Below are positions 7,648-16,015 of a DNA stretch of 64,000 nt, one piece after another. The stretch comes from Caballeronia insecticola. GTDB lineage: Bacteria; Pseudomonadota; Gammaproteobacteria; Burkholderiales; Burkholderiaceae. Made by a program: the position numbers and the translations under genes. Position 1 is the stretch's first letter. Every line of letters begins with the position of its first letter. The stretch is from positions 1,116,001 through 1,180,000 of the forward strand of contig NC_021287.1 in the NCBI RefSeq assembly GCF_000402035.1, in the 5' to 3' direction. Under the pieces are notes generated by a model. The model made no database searches and was not told the DNA's origin. It saw nothing but the letters and a program-made list of their open reading frames with translations.

Positions 7648-8397
7648 GTGAAAAGCCTGCTGAGCAGAAGAGGAAGCTTGCTCGCGACCGCGCCATCGTT
7701 TGTCTTGCGGAAAAAGTCGGTGCATGCGATTCCGGATGCGATTCCTTCTGTCGTGCCAGACGTTCATCCGCAGGATGTGACGCCTGAAGAAAAAATCGAC
7801 GCGCCGTCGCAGGCGACGCCGATAAGGCCGTTACGACCACTTACGGGACTGTCGATGCAGGCGGGTCCGAAGTCGCTGGAAAACGCGCAGATCGCGGAGG
7901 TCGAAGGGCTCGTCGAGCAGTCGGCGCTCGTCACGTTTCGCACCTTCCATAGCTTTAGTTATGCCACGAGCCTGCTGTTCCATCCTCGCGAACTCGCTTA
8001 CTACGTGGTTCTCTATCACGAGAGCGAAGTCTGGCGCGTGCTGAAGGCCAGTGAAATCGATACGGCCGAACCGGCTTTCCGTCACTTCGTCGAGCAGGCG
8101 ATGCGCCTCGCCGAGGCCGAGATGCGGCGCGCGTTTGTCGAAGCGCAGCATGAACAGATTGCGCGTCAAATTGCGGAATCCGAAGCGGAGATCGAGCGCG
8201 CGCGCGTCGATCGGCAAAGAGGAACTGCGCAAAATCAGCAGGTGGCGTTGAAGCAGCAAGAGGTCGGCAAGGCCCTGGCGCAACTGGAGGGGCGCAGTAT
8301 TGCGTCCCAGGTGCAACTGAACAAGCTTCAACGCCGACTTCATCAACTCAATGCCGACTTCAAACTGAACGCGCCGAATGGCCCTCAGAAGCGCTGA
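7648..8397 (+). CDS. DUF2968 domain-containing protein
   Basis: This encodes 249 residues from a GTG start, chosen because GGGAG lies 7 nt upstream; an in-frame ATG at 7624 is an alternative. The DUF2968 core is clear: 'VEGLVEQSALVTFRTFHSFS', 'YATSLLFHPRELAYYVVLYH' and ESEVWRVLKASE. It is followed by a long coiled coil (about residues 140-245) rich in Glu/Gln/Arg/Ala. The family is known mainly from Burkholderia and has no established function. The N-terminus is basic and only weakly hydrophobic, poorer than the usual signal peptide, so export is uncertain. The upstream 260 bp (7388-7647) is AT-rich with no other gene visible. Confidence 0.75.
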   Translation: MKSLLSRRGSLLATAPSFVLRKKSVHAIPDAIPSVVPDVHPQDVTPEEKIDAPSQATPIRPLRPLTGLSMQAGPKSLENAQIAEVEGLVEQSALVTFRTFHSFSYATSLLFHPRELAYYVVLYHESEVWRVLKASEIDTAEPAFRHFVEQAMRLAEAEMRRAFVEAQHEQIARQIAESEAEIERARVDRQRGTAQNQQVALKQQEVGKALAQLEGRSIASQVQLNKLQRRLHQLNADFKLNAPNGPQKR

Positions 8398-8458
8398 ACG
8401 CGCGCCATTCGTACGAAGTAATGCTTTTCCGTTCGCGTAGAATGCGTCGTTCGAGCAG

Positions 8459-8683
8459 TTAATCGATTCTTTCGGCATACTGCGCGCCGGATCTCGATAT
8501 ATAACTGCTGAGCCCGCGTCCTGCGCGGGCGAGCCGTTTCATCTGCTCCACGTGCGCGCGCCCGGGCACGCGATAGTCATACAGATAGGTGCCGCCGTTG
8601 ACGAAGCGCACCCAGATGCCGTCGGTCAGGATGTCGAACGCTTCGACGCCCGAATTGCCGGCGAGGTTTCGATAGGATTGCAT
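8459..8683 (-). CDS. KTSC-domain-like small protein
   Basis: This encodes 74 residues. The pattern 'GIWVRFVNGGTYLYDYRVPG' followed by HVEQMKRLARAGRGLSSYIS matches the KTSC fold: a hydrophobic strand, a G-x-Y-x-Y turn, a VP, and an A-x-x-G helix. The canonical final Lys-Thr-Ser-Cys-type ending is replaced by SRSGAQYAERID. KTSC domains occur alone or fused to lysyl-tRNA synthetase or helicases, and their role is not known. It converges with the DUF2968 gene. Confidence 0.6.
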   Translation of the reverse strand: MQSYRNLAGNSGVEAFDILTDGIWVRFVNGGTYLYDYRVPGRAHVEQMKRLARAGRGLSSYISRSGAQYAERID

Positions 8684-8767
8684 GGGATTCAGAGCGCGAA
8701 TTCACGCAAACGATTGCGTCTGTCGCGCATGCCTAAAGTTTCGTCGACCGGTTCCGTTATAGGTGTC

Positions 8768-9010
8768 ATGGATAAAGATCAAGTACCGTTTCTCGACTCG
8801 GACGATCCCCACTTTCAGCACGCACGCGCGCTGAGTCTTTCGGTGGGCGCGATCCGCCGGGCTCAGGGCAAGTGCAACCCGAACGACTTCGCGGTCGGTT
8901 CGCTCGAGTGGCACTTCGCCATCGAAGACTTCGCGGGCGACGTTCTGCGTGCGCTCATGGGCGAAACCGAAGGTGCCGACATTCAACTCAACGAGCGTCC
9001 GCGCGACTGA
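8768..9010 (+). CDS. conserved hypothetical protein (80 aa)
   Basis: ATG 8768 is preceded by AGG at 4 nt. The product is acidic at the start (MDKDQVPFLDSDDPHF) and then carries a small helical segment, 'ALSLSVGAIRRAQGKCNPND', and 'SLEWHFAIEDFAGDVLRALM'. There is no signal peptide and no known family. It is flanked by convergent or divergent single genes, so no operon context helps. Confidence 0.5.
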   Translation: MDKDQVPFLDSDDPHFQHARALSLSVGAIRRAQGKCNPNDFAVGSLEWHFAIEDFAGDVLRALMGETEGADIQLNERPRD

Positions 9011-9060
9011 AGGCGTGGGCCTGCCGCCCGGCGCCGTCTCGCCGCAATACTCCGCTTTTC

Positions 9061-9567
9061 CTATAGCTTGACGCCGCCCGCCTCGGGCGCGTCGACGCCT
9101 TCGGGCGGGATCGCGCCCGACGGACTCACGTCGCGCGCACGGTCGTTCGACCAATACGGCTCGCGCCCGTAGTGCTGGTGCACGGTGCTGGCCCAGACAT
9201 GATCGGCCATCGAGGGCCACGCGTCCTTGTCGAAGCCCGGCGAGTTGCGCACCTGATCCGCCGTCGCGTCGATCCTGAAACAACGGTTGTCCGTATCGAG
9301 CGTGAGCGCGGCCCACGGCACGGCGAGCAGCTTGTTGCCGATGCCGAGAAACCCGCCGCTCGACAACACCGCATACGCGATCCGTCCATTGCTCACGTCG
9401 AGCATGATCTCCTTGAGCGAGCCGACGTCGTGCCCGTCGCTGCTGATCACCGAATTGCCGTCGAGCGTGCTGGCCGCCATGACATCGGGCCCGGGACCCG
9501 CGGCCGTCGCCGCGCCTTTGCCGACGATCTTCGCGCCGCCGGAGGACGATTCCATCGCTTGATCCAT
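9061..9567 (-). CDS. PRC-barrel domain-containing protein
   Basis: This encodes 168 residues from the ATG at 9567, which has AAGGAG 7 nt upstream. Residues about 32-110 form the PRC-barrel: 'NSVISSDGHDVGSLKEIMLD', then GRIAYAVLSSGGFLGIGNKLLAVPW in pieces, then ALTLDTDNRCFRID. The rest is a Pro/Ser-rich tail with W-S-N-D-R-A-R. PRC-barrels are small beta domains found in RimM, photosynthetic reaction-centre H subunits and stress proteins. This stand-alone type is common near stress genes in rhizobia and Burkholderia. It is cytoplasmic and its ligand is unknown. Confidence 0.8.
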   Translation of the reverse strand: MDQAMESSSGGAKIVGKGAATAAGPGPDVMAASTLDGNSVISSDGHDVGSLKEIMLDVSNGRIAYAVLSSGGFLGIGNKLLAVPWAALTLDTDNRCFRIDATADQVRNSPGFDKDAWPSMADHVWASTVHQHYGREPYWSNDRARDVSPSGAIPPEGVDAPEAGGVKL

Positions 9568-9712
9568 GATCTTGCTCCTTGCCGAGGGTTGCGGTTTGAA
9601 CACGATTCGCCCGTAAATTGCAGCAACAGCCGTACCCATTCACGGCGGTGGCCGTCACGGCGCGCTCACGGCCGTCTGCTAAGCTCGGATTTCGTTCAAT
9701 TCCCGTTTGTTT

Positions 9713-10390
9713 ATGATCGATTTCGAGGAACTGGCCGCCGTCGCGTACAAAAAGGAGCGCATGCAAAGCCGCCGGCTTTCGAAGGGCGCGCGCCTGTCCG
9801 AGCACGAGGCGCTTCTCAGAACGTTGCAGAAGGCGGCGGGCGCGCAGTCTTTGCGCGCTTTCATCGATGCCCGGCGCGCCGCGCAACTCAAGGATGCCGA
9901 AGCCCGGCGCTCGCGCGAACTGCGACGCGCCGAACGCGTCAGGGAACGCGCGGCGCAAGCGCCGGACGAGGAGCGCGGCTGGCGCGCCTGGTTCGACGGT
10001 TCCGCGTTACCGAATCCCGGGCGGCTCGGCATCGGTGGCGTGCTGGTCGGTCCGCTCGGCGAGACGGTCGAAATCAGCCGCACCGCGGGCCACGGCGACA
10101 GCAGCGCGGCGGAATATCTCGCGCTCATCGCCGTGCTGGAAGCGGCGTTACGCGCGAAGGTCCGCGAGATCGTGATTCATGGCGACAGCCGCGTCGTCAT
10201 CGACGATCTGAGCGCGCCGAACGGCGCAGGAAGCCGCGCGCTCGCGCATCATGCGGCGCACGCCCGCGCACTGATCGCGCGGATCGGCGCGGTCCGGTTG
10301 CAGTGGATTCCACGGGCGCGCAACGCCCGCGCGGATGCGCTCTCGCGCGAGGCGCTCGGATCGGTGCGCGCAACGGCCGCGGCGGCGTGA
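9713..10390 (+). CDS. RNase H-family protein with basic N-terminal extension
   Basis: This encodes 225 residues. Residues 1-85 are a charged helical extension rich in Arg/Ala. Residues about 88-215 are an RNase HI fold with all catalytic acids: Asp in WFDGSALPNPG, Glu in SSAAEYLAL, Asp in IHGDSRVV, and Asp in RNARADALSREAL. It would cleave RNA in RNA:DNA hybrids. It lacks the basic protrusion of E. coli RNase HI, like archaeal or actinobacterial RNase HI. ATG 9713 is chosen over one two codons earlier. It may act in R-loop removal; the extension may bind nucleic acid. Confidence 0.75.
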   Translation: MIDFEELAAVAYKKERMQSRRLSKGARLSEHEALLRTLQKAAGAQSLRAFIDARRAAQLKDAEARRSRELRRAERVRERAAQAPDEERGWRAWFDGSALPNPGRLGIGGVLVGPLGETVEISRTAGHGDSSAAEYLALIAVLEAALRAKVREIVIHGDSRVVIDDLSAPNGAGSRALAHHAAHARALIARIGAVRLQWIPRARNARADALSREALGSVRATAAAA

Positions 10391-10440
10391 GGGCGGCTTA
10401 AGCGTTTCCTAAGCGTTCCATAAGCAGCGCCGCATCAAAG

Positions 10441-11184
10441 TCACGCCAGTTCGCGGACGTCGGCGGTCGGCGTGTCGCCGAAGGCATCGCTCAGCAAATA
10501 ATCGATCAGCTTGCGCGCCGACTGTTCGGGCGTCGCGAGCTGGCCGTCGCGCTTCAATGCTTCGAAGCGTTCGCGCAGCGGGAAGCGATCCGTGCCGATG
10601 CCACGAATCTCCGCCTGCATGTCCGTATCGACGACGCCCGGCGCGACGCTGCAAATACGCAGCGCCCGGTTGTCGTCGAGCGCGACCGCGCGGGCGTGAT
10701 GATCGAGCGCGGCTTTGGTCGCGCAGTAAATGCTCCATCCGGGATAAGCATTGCGGGCGGCGCCGCTCGAAATATGGACGATGCGCGTGTCCGCTGCTTG
10801 CCCGCTCGCCTGCGTGAGCGCGGCGGCGAGCATCAACGGGGCAGCGACGTTCACGCTGACCGCGCGCGCGACGTCGGCCGCGTTCTGATCGGCGAGGGCG
10901 CCGACCGGCGCGAGCACGCCTGCATTGTTGATGAGCAGCACTCGATCCGCGCCCGCCACGAAGCGCTGCAACGCGCCACTCGACAGCCAGTCGGTGAGCG
11001 CGGAAAGATCGGCGAGATCGAGTTCGACTTCGTGCAGCGCGCCGGCATGGCGTGCGGCGAGTGCGGTGTTGCGTTTTCGCGAGATCGCGAACACTTCGGC
11101 GCCTTGCGCGAGCAGAATTTCGGTAAGCGCGGCGCCGAGCCCGCGAGTGTGGCCGGTGACGATGGCGCGAGTCTTTGATGACAT
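10441..11184 (-). CDS. SDR family oxidoreductase
   Basis: This encodes 247 residues with the short-chain dehydrogenase pattern: the nucleotide-binding TGHTRGLG (residues 10-17), NNAG, the catalytic Ser in HISSGAA, and YCATK (Tyr-x-x-x-Lys). It belongs to the sepiapterin reductase/benzil reductase-like SDRs. The C-terminus DALLSD-like region lacks extra domains. The substrate cannot be assigned. It converges with the RNase H gene and has no operon partners. Confidence 0.85.
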   Translation of the reverse strand: MSSKTRAIVTGHTRGLGAALTEILLAQGAEVFAISRKRNTALAARHAGALHEVELDLADLSALTDWLSSGALQRFVAGADRVLLINNAGVLAPVGALADQNAADVARAVSVNVAAPLMLAAALTQASGQAADTRIVHISSGAARNAYPGWSIYCATKAALDHHARAVALDDNRALRICSVAPGVVDTDMQAEIRGIGTDRFPLRERFEALKRDGQLATPEQSARKLIDYLLSDAFGDTPTADVRELA

Positions 11185-11402
11185 GGACGGAATAGGATTG
11201 GCTGAAGGCGTCTCGATTCTAGCGGCAAGCACACGAGCGCGTCGGCTATGCTCAATGGCGCCAATCCGGCAAGTCAAAAAATGTGGCAAACGGTCGTTCG
11301 TTGGTTCCAGGACACAGAAGCGGTCGACGGCGTTTTTTCGACTGACAAGCGGCTTCACAAAACTGACAATATTTTGATAACTGAGAACCACCGGAGCCGT
11401 CC

Positions 11403-12575
11403 ATGCCGCTACGCCGCAAAGCCTTCCGAACTGCGCCGTCGACGTCCGAAACGGCTCTCGCCGTCGCGCCCCGAGCGATTTCGCGGACCATGCCGGCGGT
11501 CATCCTCGCGGCCTTCGCCGGCGTGCCCGTCGCGGCGCTCGCGCAGAGTTCGGTCACCTTATACGGCGAGCTCGACGCCGGCCTTTCCTATGTCAACAAC
11601 GTCGGCGGGCATTCTCAATATCAGCTGACGACCGGCACCGTCGACGGCAGCTACTGGGGTCTGCAAGGATCGGAAGATCTGGGCGGCGGCGCACGGGCCA
11701 TCTTCCGGCTCGAACGCGGTCTTTCCGTCGCGACGGGCGAGGGCCTCAACGATCACCCGATGTACGTCGGCATCGGCACGGACAAGCTCGGCACCGTCAC
11801 CTTCGGCCGCCAGTACGATTCGATCCACGATTATTTCCAGACCTTCACGCTGACCGGCAACAACGGCGGCACGGCTTTCGCGCATCTTCTCGACAACGAC
11901 AACGCCAACAATTCGTTCCTCGCATCGAATTCGGTCAAGTACACGAGCGCGACCTTCGGCGGCTTCAGTTTCGGCGGCCTCTACGCGTTCTCCAATCAGG
12001 CGGGCGCGTTTGCGGACAACCGCGCGTACAGCGTCGGAGCCAATTATTCCGCGGGCTCGCTCAACGCGGGCGCGGCCTATCTGCACAACAACGGTCGCGG
12101 CAACACGACGAGCGGCGCCTACGATTCGCTCGCGCTGCCCGGTTCGGCGGCGAATTCGGTGTTCACGGCGAACGTGCAGCAGCAGAACACGTTCGGCGTC
12201 GGCATGAGCTATGAGCTTGGCGAGTTCACGCTGGGCGGCGCATTTTCCCGCGCAATCAACTCCGGCGTCACCGATGCCGACACCGGCGACCTGATGCCGT
12301 CGCTCGCGCTCAACAATTACGAGATCAACGGCATCTACAAGCTCACGCCGGCTATCGTGCTGGCCGGCATGTATGTGTACACCAACGGCGGCGGCGCGCA
12401 CTGGCACGAAGGCGCGCTGCAGGTCGACTATCTGCTGTCCAAGCGCACCGATGTCTATCTAGAGTCGATCTATCAGCGTGCCTCATCGGGCGCGCCGGCG
12501 GTGATCAACACCAACGACCCGTCGAGCGGGCGCAATCAGTTGATGTTCAGCACGGGCATCCGGCATCGCTTTTGA
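11403..12575 (+). CDS. Gram-negative porin (Burkholderia 16-strand type)
   Basis: This encodes 390 residues. A long basic N-terminus precedes a signal sequence with core MPAVILAAFAGVPVAALA and cleavage before QSSVTLYGELDAG, the typical start of Burkholderia porins. Characteristic features follow: YWGLQGSEDLGGG, 'AIFRLERGLS', 'TFGRQYDS', repeated beta strands and a terminal aromatic (HRF). It forms a trimeric outer-membrane channel for small solutes. GGAG lies 6 nt before the ATG at 11403. A start at 11490 would give a conventional signal length but has no ribosome site. Confidence 0.93.
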   Translation: MPLRRKAFRTAPSTSETALAVAPRAISRTMPAVILAAFAGVPVAALAQSSVTLYGELDAGLSYVNNVGGHSQYQLTTGTVDGSYWGLQGSEDLGGGARAIFRLERGLSVATGEGLNDHPMYVGIGTDKLGTVTFGRQYDSIHDYFQTFTLTGNNGGTAFAHLLDNDNANNSFLASNSVKYTSATFGGFSFGGLYAFSNQAGAFADNRAYSVGANYSAGSLNAGAAYLHNNGRGNTTSGAYDSLALPGSAANSVFTANVQQQNTFGVGMSYELGEFTLGGAFSRAINSGVTDADTGDLMPSLALNNYEINGIYKLTPAIVLAGMYVYTNGGGAHWHEGALQVDYLLSKRTDVYLESIYQRASSGAPAVINTNDPSSGRNQLMFSTGIRHRF

Positions 12576-12652
12576 TTCGCTTCCGGCGCTTCTGAAAGCG
12601 CGCAGCGCGTGCTAACTTGGCGGTCTCGTCTACGCCGGTTCGCGGGTGTTTT

Positions 12653-13285
12653 ATGTCGCTGCAAACTTTCTCGCTCTTCTTGCCTGCCTGCTTTGCCATC
12701 AACATGGCGTTCGGCCCGAACAACGTGCTGTCGCTGTCGAACGGCGCGCGCAATGGCGTGCGTGCGTCGGTGCTGGCGTCGTCGGGGCGGATCGTCGCGT
12801 TCGCGATCATGATCGCCATCGCCGGACTGGGGCTCGGCGCGCTCCTGCTGGCATCGCAGACGCTCTTTACCGTGATCAAGTTCGCGGGCGCCGCGTATCT
12901 CGTCTGGATCGGCGTGAAGTTGATTCGCTCGGGGCCGTCGCTGGTGGTGAGGGAAGAGGGTGCGGCGCGCGGACCGGTGAGTCTCGCGCGGCTCACGAAG
13001 CAGGAGTTCTGGGTCGCCGCGGGCAACCCGAAGGCGATTCTCGTCTTCACCGCGTTCTTCCCGCAGTTCGTCGACCGAAGCGCCTACGCGACGAGTTTCG
13101 CGATTCTCGGCGCCACGTTTCTGCTGCTGGAACTGGTCGCGATCGTCATCTATGCGGCGTTGGGTGCACGGCTCGGGTCGCTCTCTCGCGGCGCGCGCGG
13201 GTTCGCGTGGTTCAATCGCGTGAGCGGGGCGCTCATGATCGGTTTCGGTGTGATGCTGGCGTTCGTGCGTCGGCCGGCGACCTGA
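12653..13285 (+). CDS. LysE family translocator
   Basis: This encodes 210 residues with six predicted membrane helices. The family motif appears as 'FLPACFAINMAFGPNNVLSL' near the start (the GPN replaces the usual GP-x) and AAGNPKAILVFTAFFPQF near residue 125, the typical 'NPKA' of RhtB/LysE exporters. It probably exports an amino acid or derivative. An in-frame start at 12617 would add 12 polar residues and is less likely. It is monocistronic. Confidence 0.85.
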   Translation: MSLQTFSLFLPACFAINMAFGPNNVLSLSNGARNGVRASVLASSGRIVAFAIMIAIAGLGLGALLLASQTLFTVIKFAGAAYLVWIGVKLIRSGPSLVVREEGAARGPVSLARLTKQEFWVAAGNPKAILVFTAFFPQFVDRSAYATSFAILGATFLLLELVAIVIYAALGARLGSLSRGARGFAWFNRVSGALMIGFGVMLAFVRRPAT

Positions 13286-13328
13286 TTCAGGTATTTGTTG
13301 ATGCCGATGCAATTAACGCAAAGAACTA

Positions 13329-13358
13329 TTGACCTGCGTGCGGCATTCAGCCTATAAT
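13329..13358 (+). promoter_or_regulatory. promoter of initiator tRNA
   Basis: TTGACC (13329-13334) and a perfect TATAAT (13353-13358) are separated by 18 bp. They are placed 13 bp before the tRNA. Confidence 0.8.
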
Positions 13359-13371
13359 TCAATTCTTCAGA

Positions 13372-13448
<77 letters not shown>

Positions 13449-13458
13449 AGTTTTTCAA

Positions 13459-13495
13459 GCAAAGAGCCCGGTTCCCACCGGGCTCTTTGCTTTTG
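13459..13495 (+). terminator. terminator of tRNA-fMet
   Basis: A 13-bp perfect stem (GCAAAGAGCCCGG / CCGGGCTCTTTGC) is followed by TTTTG. Confidence 0.9.
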
Positions 13496-13586
13496 TGCGC
13501 GCGCTTTCTTCGCGCGCCGATTTTGCCGACATCGCTATCTCTCCCGCGCACCCGACCCACCTGGAAAATGCCTCCCAGAAGCACGA

Positions 13587-13620
13587 AAAGCCTGCATGAG
13601 CTTTCACTCATGCAGGCTTT
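13587..13620. terminator. perfect 14-bp hairpin between tRNA-fMet and rpsU
   Basis: AAAGCCTGCATGAG and CTCATGCAGGCTTT are separated by a 6-nt loop. On the minus strand it ends in TTTT, so it most likely terminates rpsU transcription 155 bp past its stop. The 13621-13774 stretch between them has no visible gene. Confidence 0.65.
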
Positions 13621-13774
13621 ATGCGATCTTGCCAACCCTTAACGAACGGGGCGCATCTGAACGTGCGCGAATCCGCGAGCTTTCACGCTACATACGCGCG
13701 AAACCGCGACCCGACCGAACTCAGGCTGCCATAATCAAACGCCTTGATCAACTCGGGCAGGGCCCGGCGTTCGA

Positions 13775-13987
13775 TCAATAAAATTTCTTCGGCAGTTGTG
13801 CGCGACGGATCTGCTTGCGCAGGCGAGCAACAGCAGCAGCTTTCTTGCGCTTGCGCTCGGTCGTCGGCTTTTCATAAGCCATGCGCGACTTGAGTTCCTG
13901 GATCAGGCCCGTACGTTCGACCGTACGGCGGAAACGACGCATGGCGACGTCGAAAGGCTCGTTCTCTTTCAGCAGTACTTTAGTCAT
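13775..13987 (-). CDS. rpsU: 30S ribosomal protein S21
   Basis: This encodes 70 residues, full length: [20 protein letters not shown] at the start and the basic [20 protein letters not shown] stretch, typical of betaproteobacterial S21. It is a component of the 30S platform, needed for base pairing between mRNA leaders and 16S rRNA. A -10-like TACAAT lies at 14035-14040 on the minus strand, about 50 bp upstream. It stands alone here rather than with dnaG/rpoD. Confidence 0.97.
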   Translation of the reverse strand: MTKVLLKENEPFDVAMRRFRRTVERTGLIQELKSRMAYEKPTTERKRKKAAAVARLRKQIRRAQLPKKFY

Positions 13988-14150
13988 TTAAATCTCTGTT
14001 GATCTGGCCCTGCCAGAATTTGGGGCAAAGCGAAATTGTACACTTTTTGAGAGCCACTCTGCACGCTCTTTGAAGGAAAGCGTATCCGCGCGCACCCGGG
14101 ACTCACATCGTAGGTGGTTGATTCAAGACGACAATCCCGGAATACCCGGG

Positions 14151-14486
14151 TCAAAAGCCGCGCGAGCGCGCGGGACGAAGCGCCGGCTCGGCCGCGCGTG
14201 CGTCCGGCTGATCGATCGTCACGTCGGAGAGCGCCAGCGCCACGCACGGCAGAACGAAGCCTTCCGCTTTCTCCTCGCGAGTCAGGCCCGGCCACTCCAT
14301 ACGGTACGCGATCTCGCCATCGACGAGACGGCACATGCACGCGCGACAGGTGCCGTTACGGCACGATCTGGGCAGCGAAAGTCCCGCCTGCAACGCGGCG
14401 TCGAGCAAGCTCACGCCGTCTCGCACCGCGACGAAGTGCCCGCCCGGCTCGATCACCATCGCGAAGGTGCGCGGCGCGTCGTTCAC
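14151..14486 (-). CDS. 2Fe-2S ferredoxin
   Basis: This encodes 111 residues with the plant-type cluster pattern: Cys42, Cys47, Cys50 (SCRNGTCRAC) and Cys81 (LPC). A beta-grasp fold is evident (VRDGVSLLDAALQAGLSLP). It carries one [2Fe-2S] centre and passes single electrons to an unidentified partner. Its ATG overlaps the stop of the YigZ-like gene by 4 bp, so the two are translationally coupled. Confidence 0.88.
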   Translation of the reverse strand: MNDAPRTFAMVIEPGGHFVAVRDGVSLLDAALQAGLSLPRSCRNGTCRACMCRLVDGEIAYRMEWPGLTREEKAEGFVLPCVALALSDVTIDQPDARAAEPALRPARSRGF

Positions 14487-15166
14487 GTCGGCATTCCGAT
14501 TTCCGCGCGGCCGTTGGTCAGATCGCGCAACTCGGCGGCCGCTGGCTCCCGCGCGGCGACGGGCATCCGCACGACGAGGCGCACCGCCATCTCATATTCG
14601 CTGTGCACGAGTTCGGCGCCGTGTTGCTCGATCCAGCGGCGCACGCGTGCCTCGTCGGCGTAGTCGATTGCAATTTCAAGCAGACCGCGCTCGACGCGCT
14701 CCACACGCTCGGCGAGTTGCATCGCGCTGGCGATCGCGTCCGTGTAGGCGCGCACGAGCCCGCCCGCGCCCAGCTTGATGCCGCCGTAGTAGCGCACGAC
14801 CGCCGCCAGCACGCCGTCGACTTCGTGATGCCGCAGCACTTCGAGGATCGGCCGGCCGGCCGTGCCGGAAGGCTCGCCGTCGTCGGACATGCCGGACTGG
14901 CCGCCCGCGAGCAGTGCCCAGCAGACGTGCGTCGCGCCCGGATGCTCGGCGCGCAGGCGTTCGAGCTCGTGCATGGCCGCGTCGCGGTCCGCGACGGGAA
15001 TCGCCAGCGCGATGAAGCGGCTCTTGCGCACGTCGGTTTCGGCGCTGACGGGAGAGGCGAGGGTGTAGGTCGGCAAGGCAGGGAAGCGCGGGAGGCAAAT
15101 GTCGAATCTTAGCCGCTCTTTTAACCGCGCCGCGAGCCACGCCGCGAAGCCGGGCGCCGCGCGCAT
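14483..15166 (-). CDS. IMPACT/YigZ family protein
   Basis: This encodes 227 residues. The UPF0029 IMPACT domain is clear: ETDVRKSRFIALAIPV, 'ATHVCWALL', SDDGEPSGTAGRPILEVL and 'VVRYYGGIKLGAGGLVRAY'. It is followed by a DUF1949 ferredoxin-like C-terminal domain. IMPACT proteins are linked to translation stress, and the E. coli homologue is YigZ. The conserved part begins at LPTYTLASPV (about residue 31), so a TTG start there is possible; the ATG used here adds a basic leader. It is coupled to the downstream ferredoxin by an ATGA overlap. Confidence 0.85.
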   Translation of the reverse strand: MRAAPGFAAWLAARLKERLRFDICLPRFPALPTYTLASPVSAETDVRKSRFIALAIPVADRDAAMHELERLRAEHPGATHVCWALLAGGQSGMSDDGEPSGTAGRPILEVLRHHEVDGVLAAVVRYYGGIKLGAGGLVRAYTDAIASAMQLAERVERVERGLLEIAIDYADEARVRRWIEQHGAELVHSEYEMAVRLVVRMPVAAREPAAAELRDLTNGRAEIGMPT

Positions 15167-15179
15167 CCCGAAACGGTCG

Positions 15180-15704
15180 TCACGAGGCGCCGAGCGCCCG
15201 TTGCATCAGCACGGTATCGACCCATCGGCCGTGCTTGAAGCCGACATCGCGCAGCACGCCGACGTGTTCGAAACCGAACCGCGCATGCAGCGCGATCGAT
15301 CCCGCGTTGCCGCTGTTGCCGATCACGGCGATCATCTGCCGCCACGGCCCGCGCTCGCATCGTTCGATGAGCGCCGTCAGCAATGCGCTGCCGATGCCGC
15401 GTCCGCCCATGCCGGCGGCGACGTACACCGAATCCTCGATCGTATGACGGTAGGCCGAACGCGGCCGATAGGCCGACGCATACGCGTAGCCCGCCACCGC
15501 GCCGTCGAGTTCGGCGACGAGATAGGGCAAGCCCGCCGCGGCGATCGTTGCGTGCCGGGCGCGCAGGTCGTCGGCGGAAGGCGGGGTTTCCTCGAACGTG
15601 GCGAGCGCGTTCTCGACGTAGTGCGCATAGATGCGCGCGATGGCGTCGAAATCGCCGGACGCGGCGTCGCGCACGAGCGGGGTGGCATTGTGATCCGAGG
15701 CCAT
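15180..15704 (-). CDS. GNAT family N-acetyltransferase (phosphinothricin acetyltransferase-like)
   Basis: This encodes 174 residues from ATG 15704. It has the L-amino acid N-acyltransferase/Pat pattern: 'IARIYAHYVENALATFEETP', ASAYRPRSAYRHTIEDSVYV, the acetyl-CoA loop GMGGRGIGSALL, 'IAVIGNSGNAGSIALHARFG' and FKHGRWVD. Enzymes of this group acetylate methionine sulfone/sulfoximine or phosphinothricin. Native substrates are probably amino-acid derivatives. The protein is cytosolic and of standard family length. Confidence 0.85.
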   Translation of the reverse strand: MASDHNATPLVRDAASGDFDAIARIYAHYVENALATFEETPPSADDLRARHATIAAAGLPYLVAELDGAVAGYAYASAYRPRSAYRHTIEDSVYVAAGMGGRGIGSALLTALIERCERGPWRQMIAVIGNSGNAGSIALHARFGFEHVGVLRDVGFKHGRWVDTVLMQRALGAS

Positions 15705-16015
15705 CTTCTGTGTTCCGGCAGGAAGAAAATCGAAATTCCGAAGCGGCGATTTTCGCACGCGGCAGCGACGGCAAAAAAAGGGCCAGCGGGCCGTGCGGAA
15801 GCCCACCAAAGCGACGCGTTTTCAGGTAAAGAAATCGTTGAACCGGGGCGGGCGCGCCCCCTACACTAGGTCGTTTGTCCGAGACTGCACGCGGACGGCG
15901 CAAATGTACCCAGTGCATTAATTGCACCGATTGCATCGACTGCACCGTTCACGTCCGGCAGGCAACGAAAACGCACGCGAGCACACCGCCTCGCGCGGCG
16001 GACCCATAACACGCA

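Noticed and set aside
15918..15947. Repeated TTGCACCGA / TTGCATCGA / CTGCACCG units upstream of the EAL gene
   Set aside because: Only three imperfect 9-bp units; too short to call a functional repeat.
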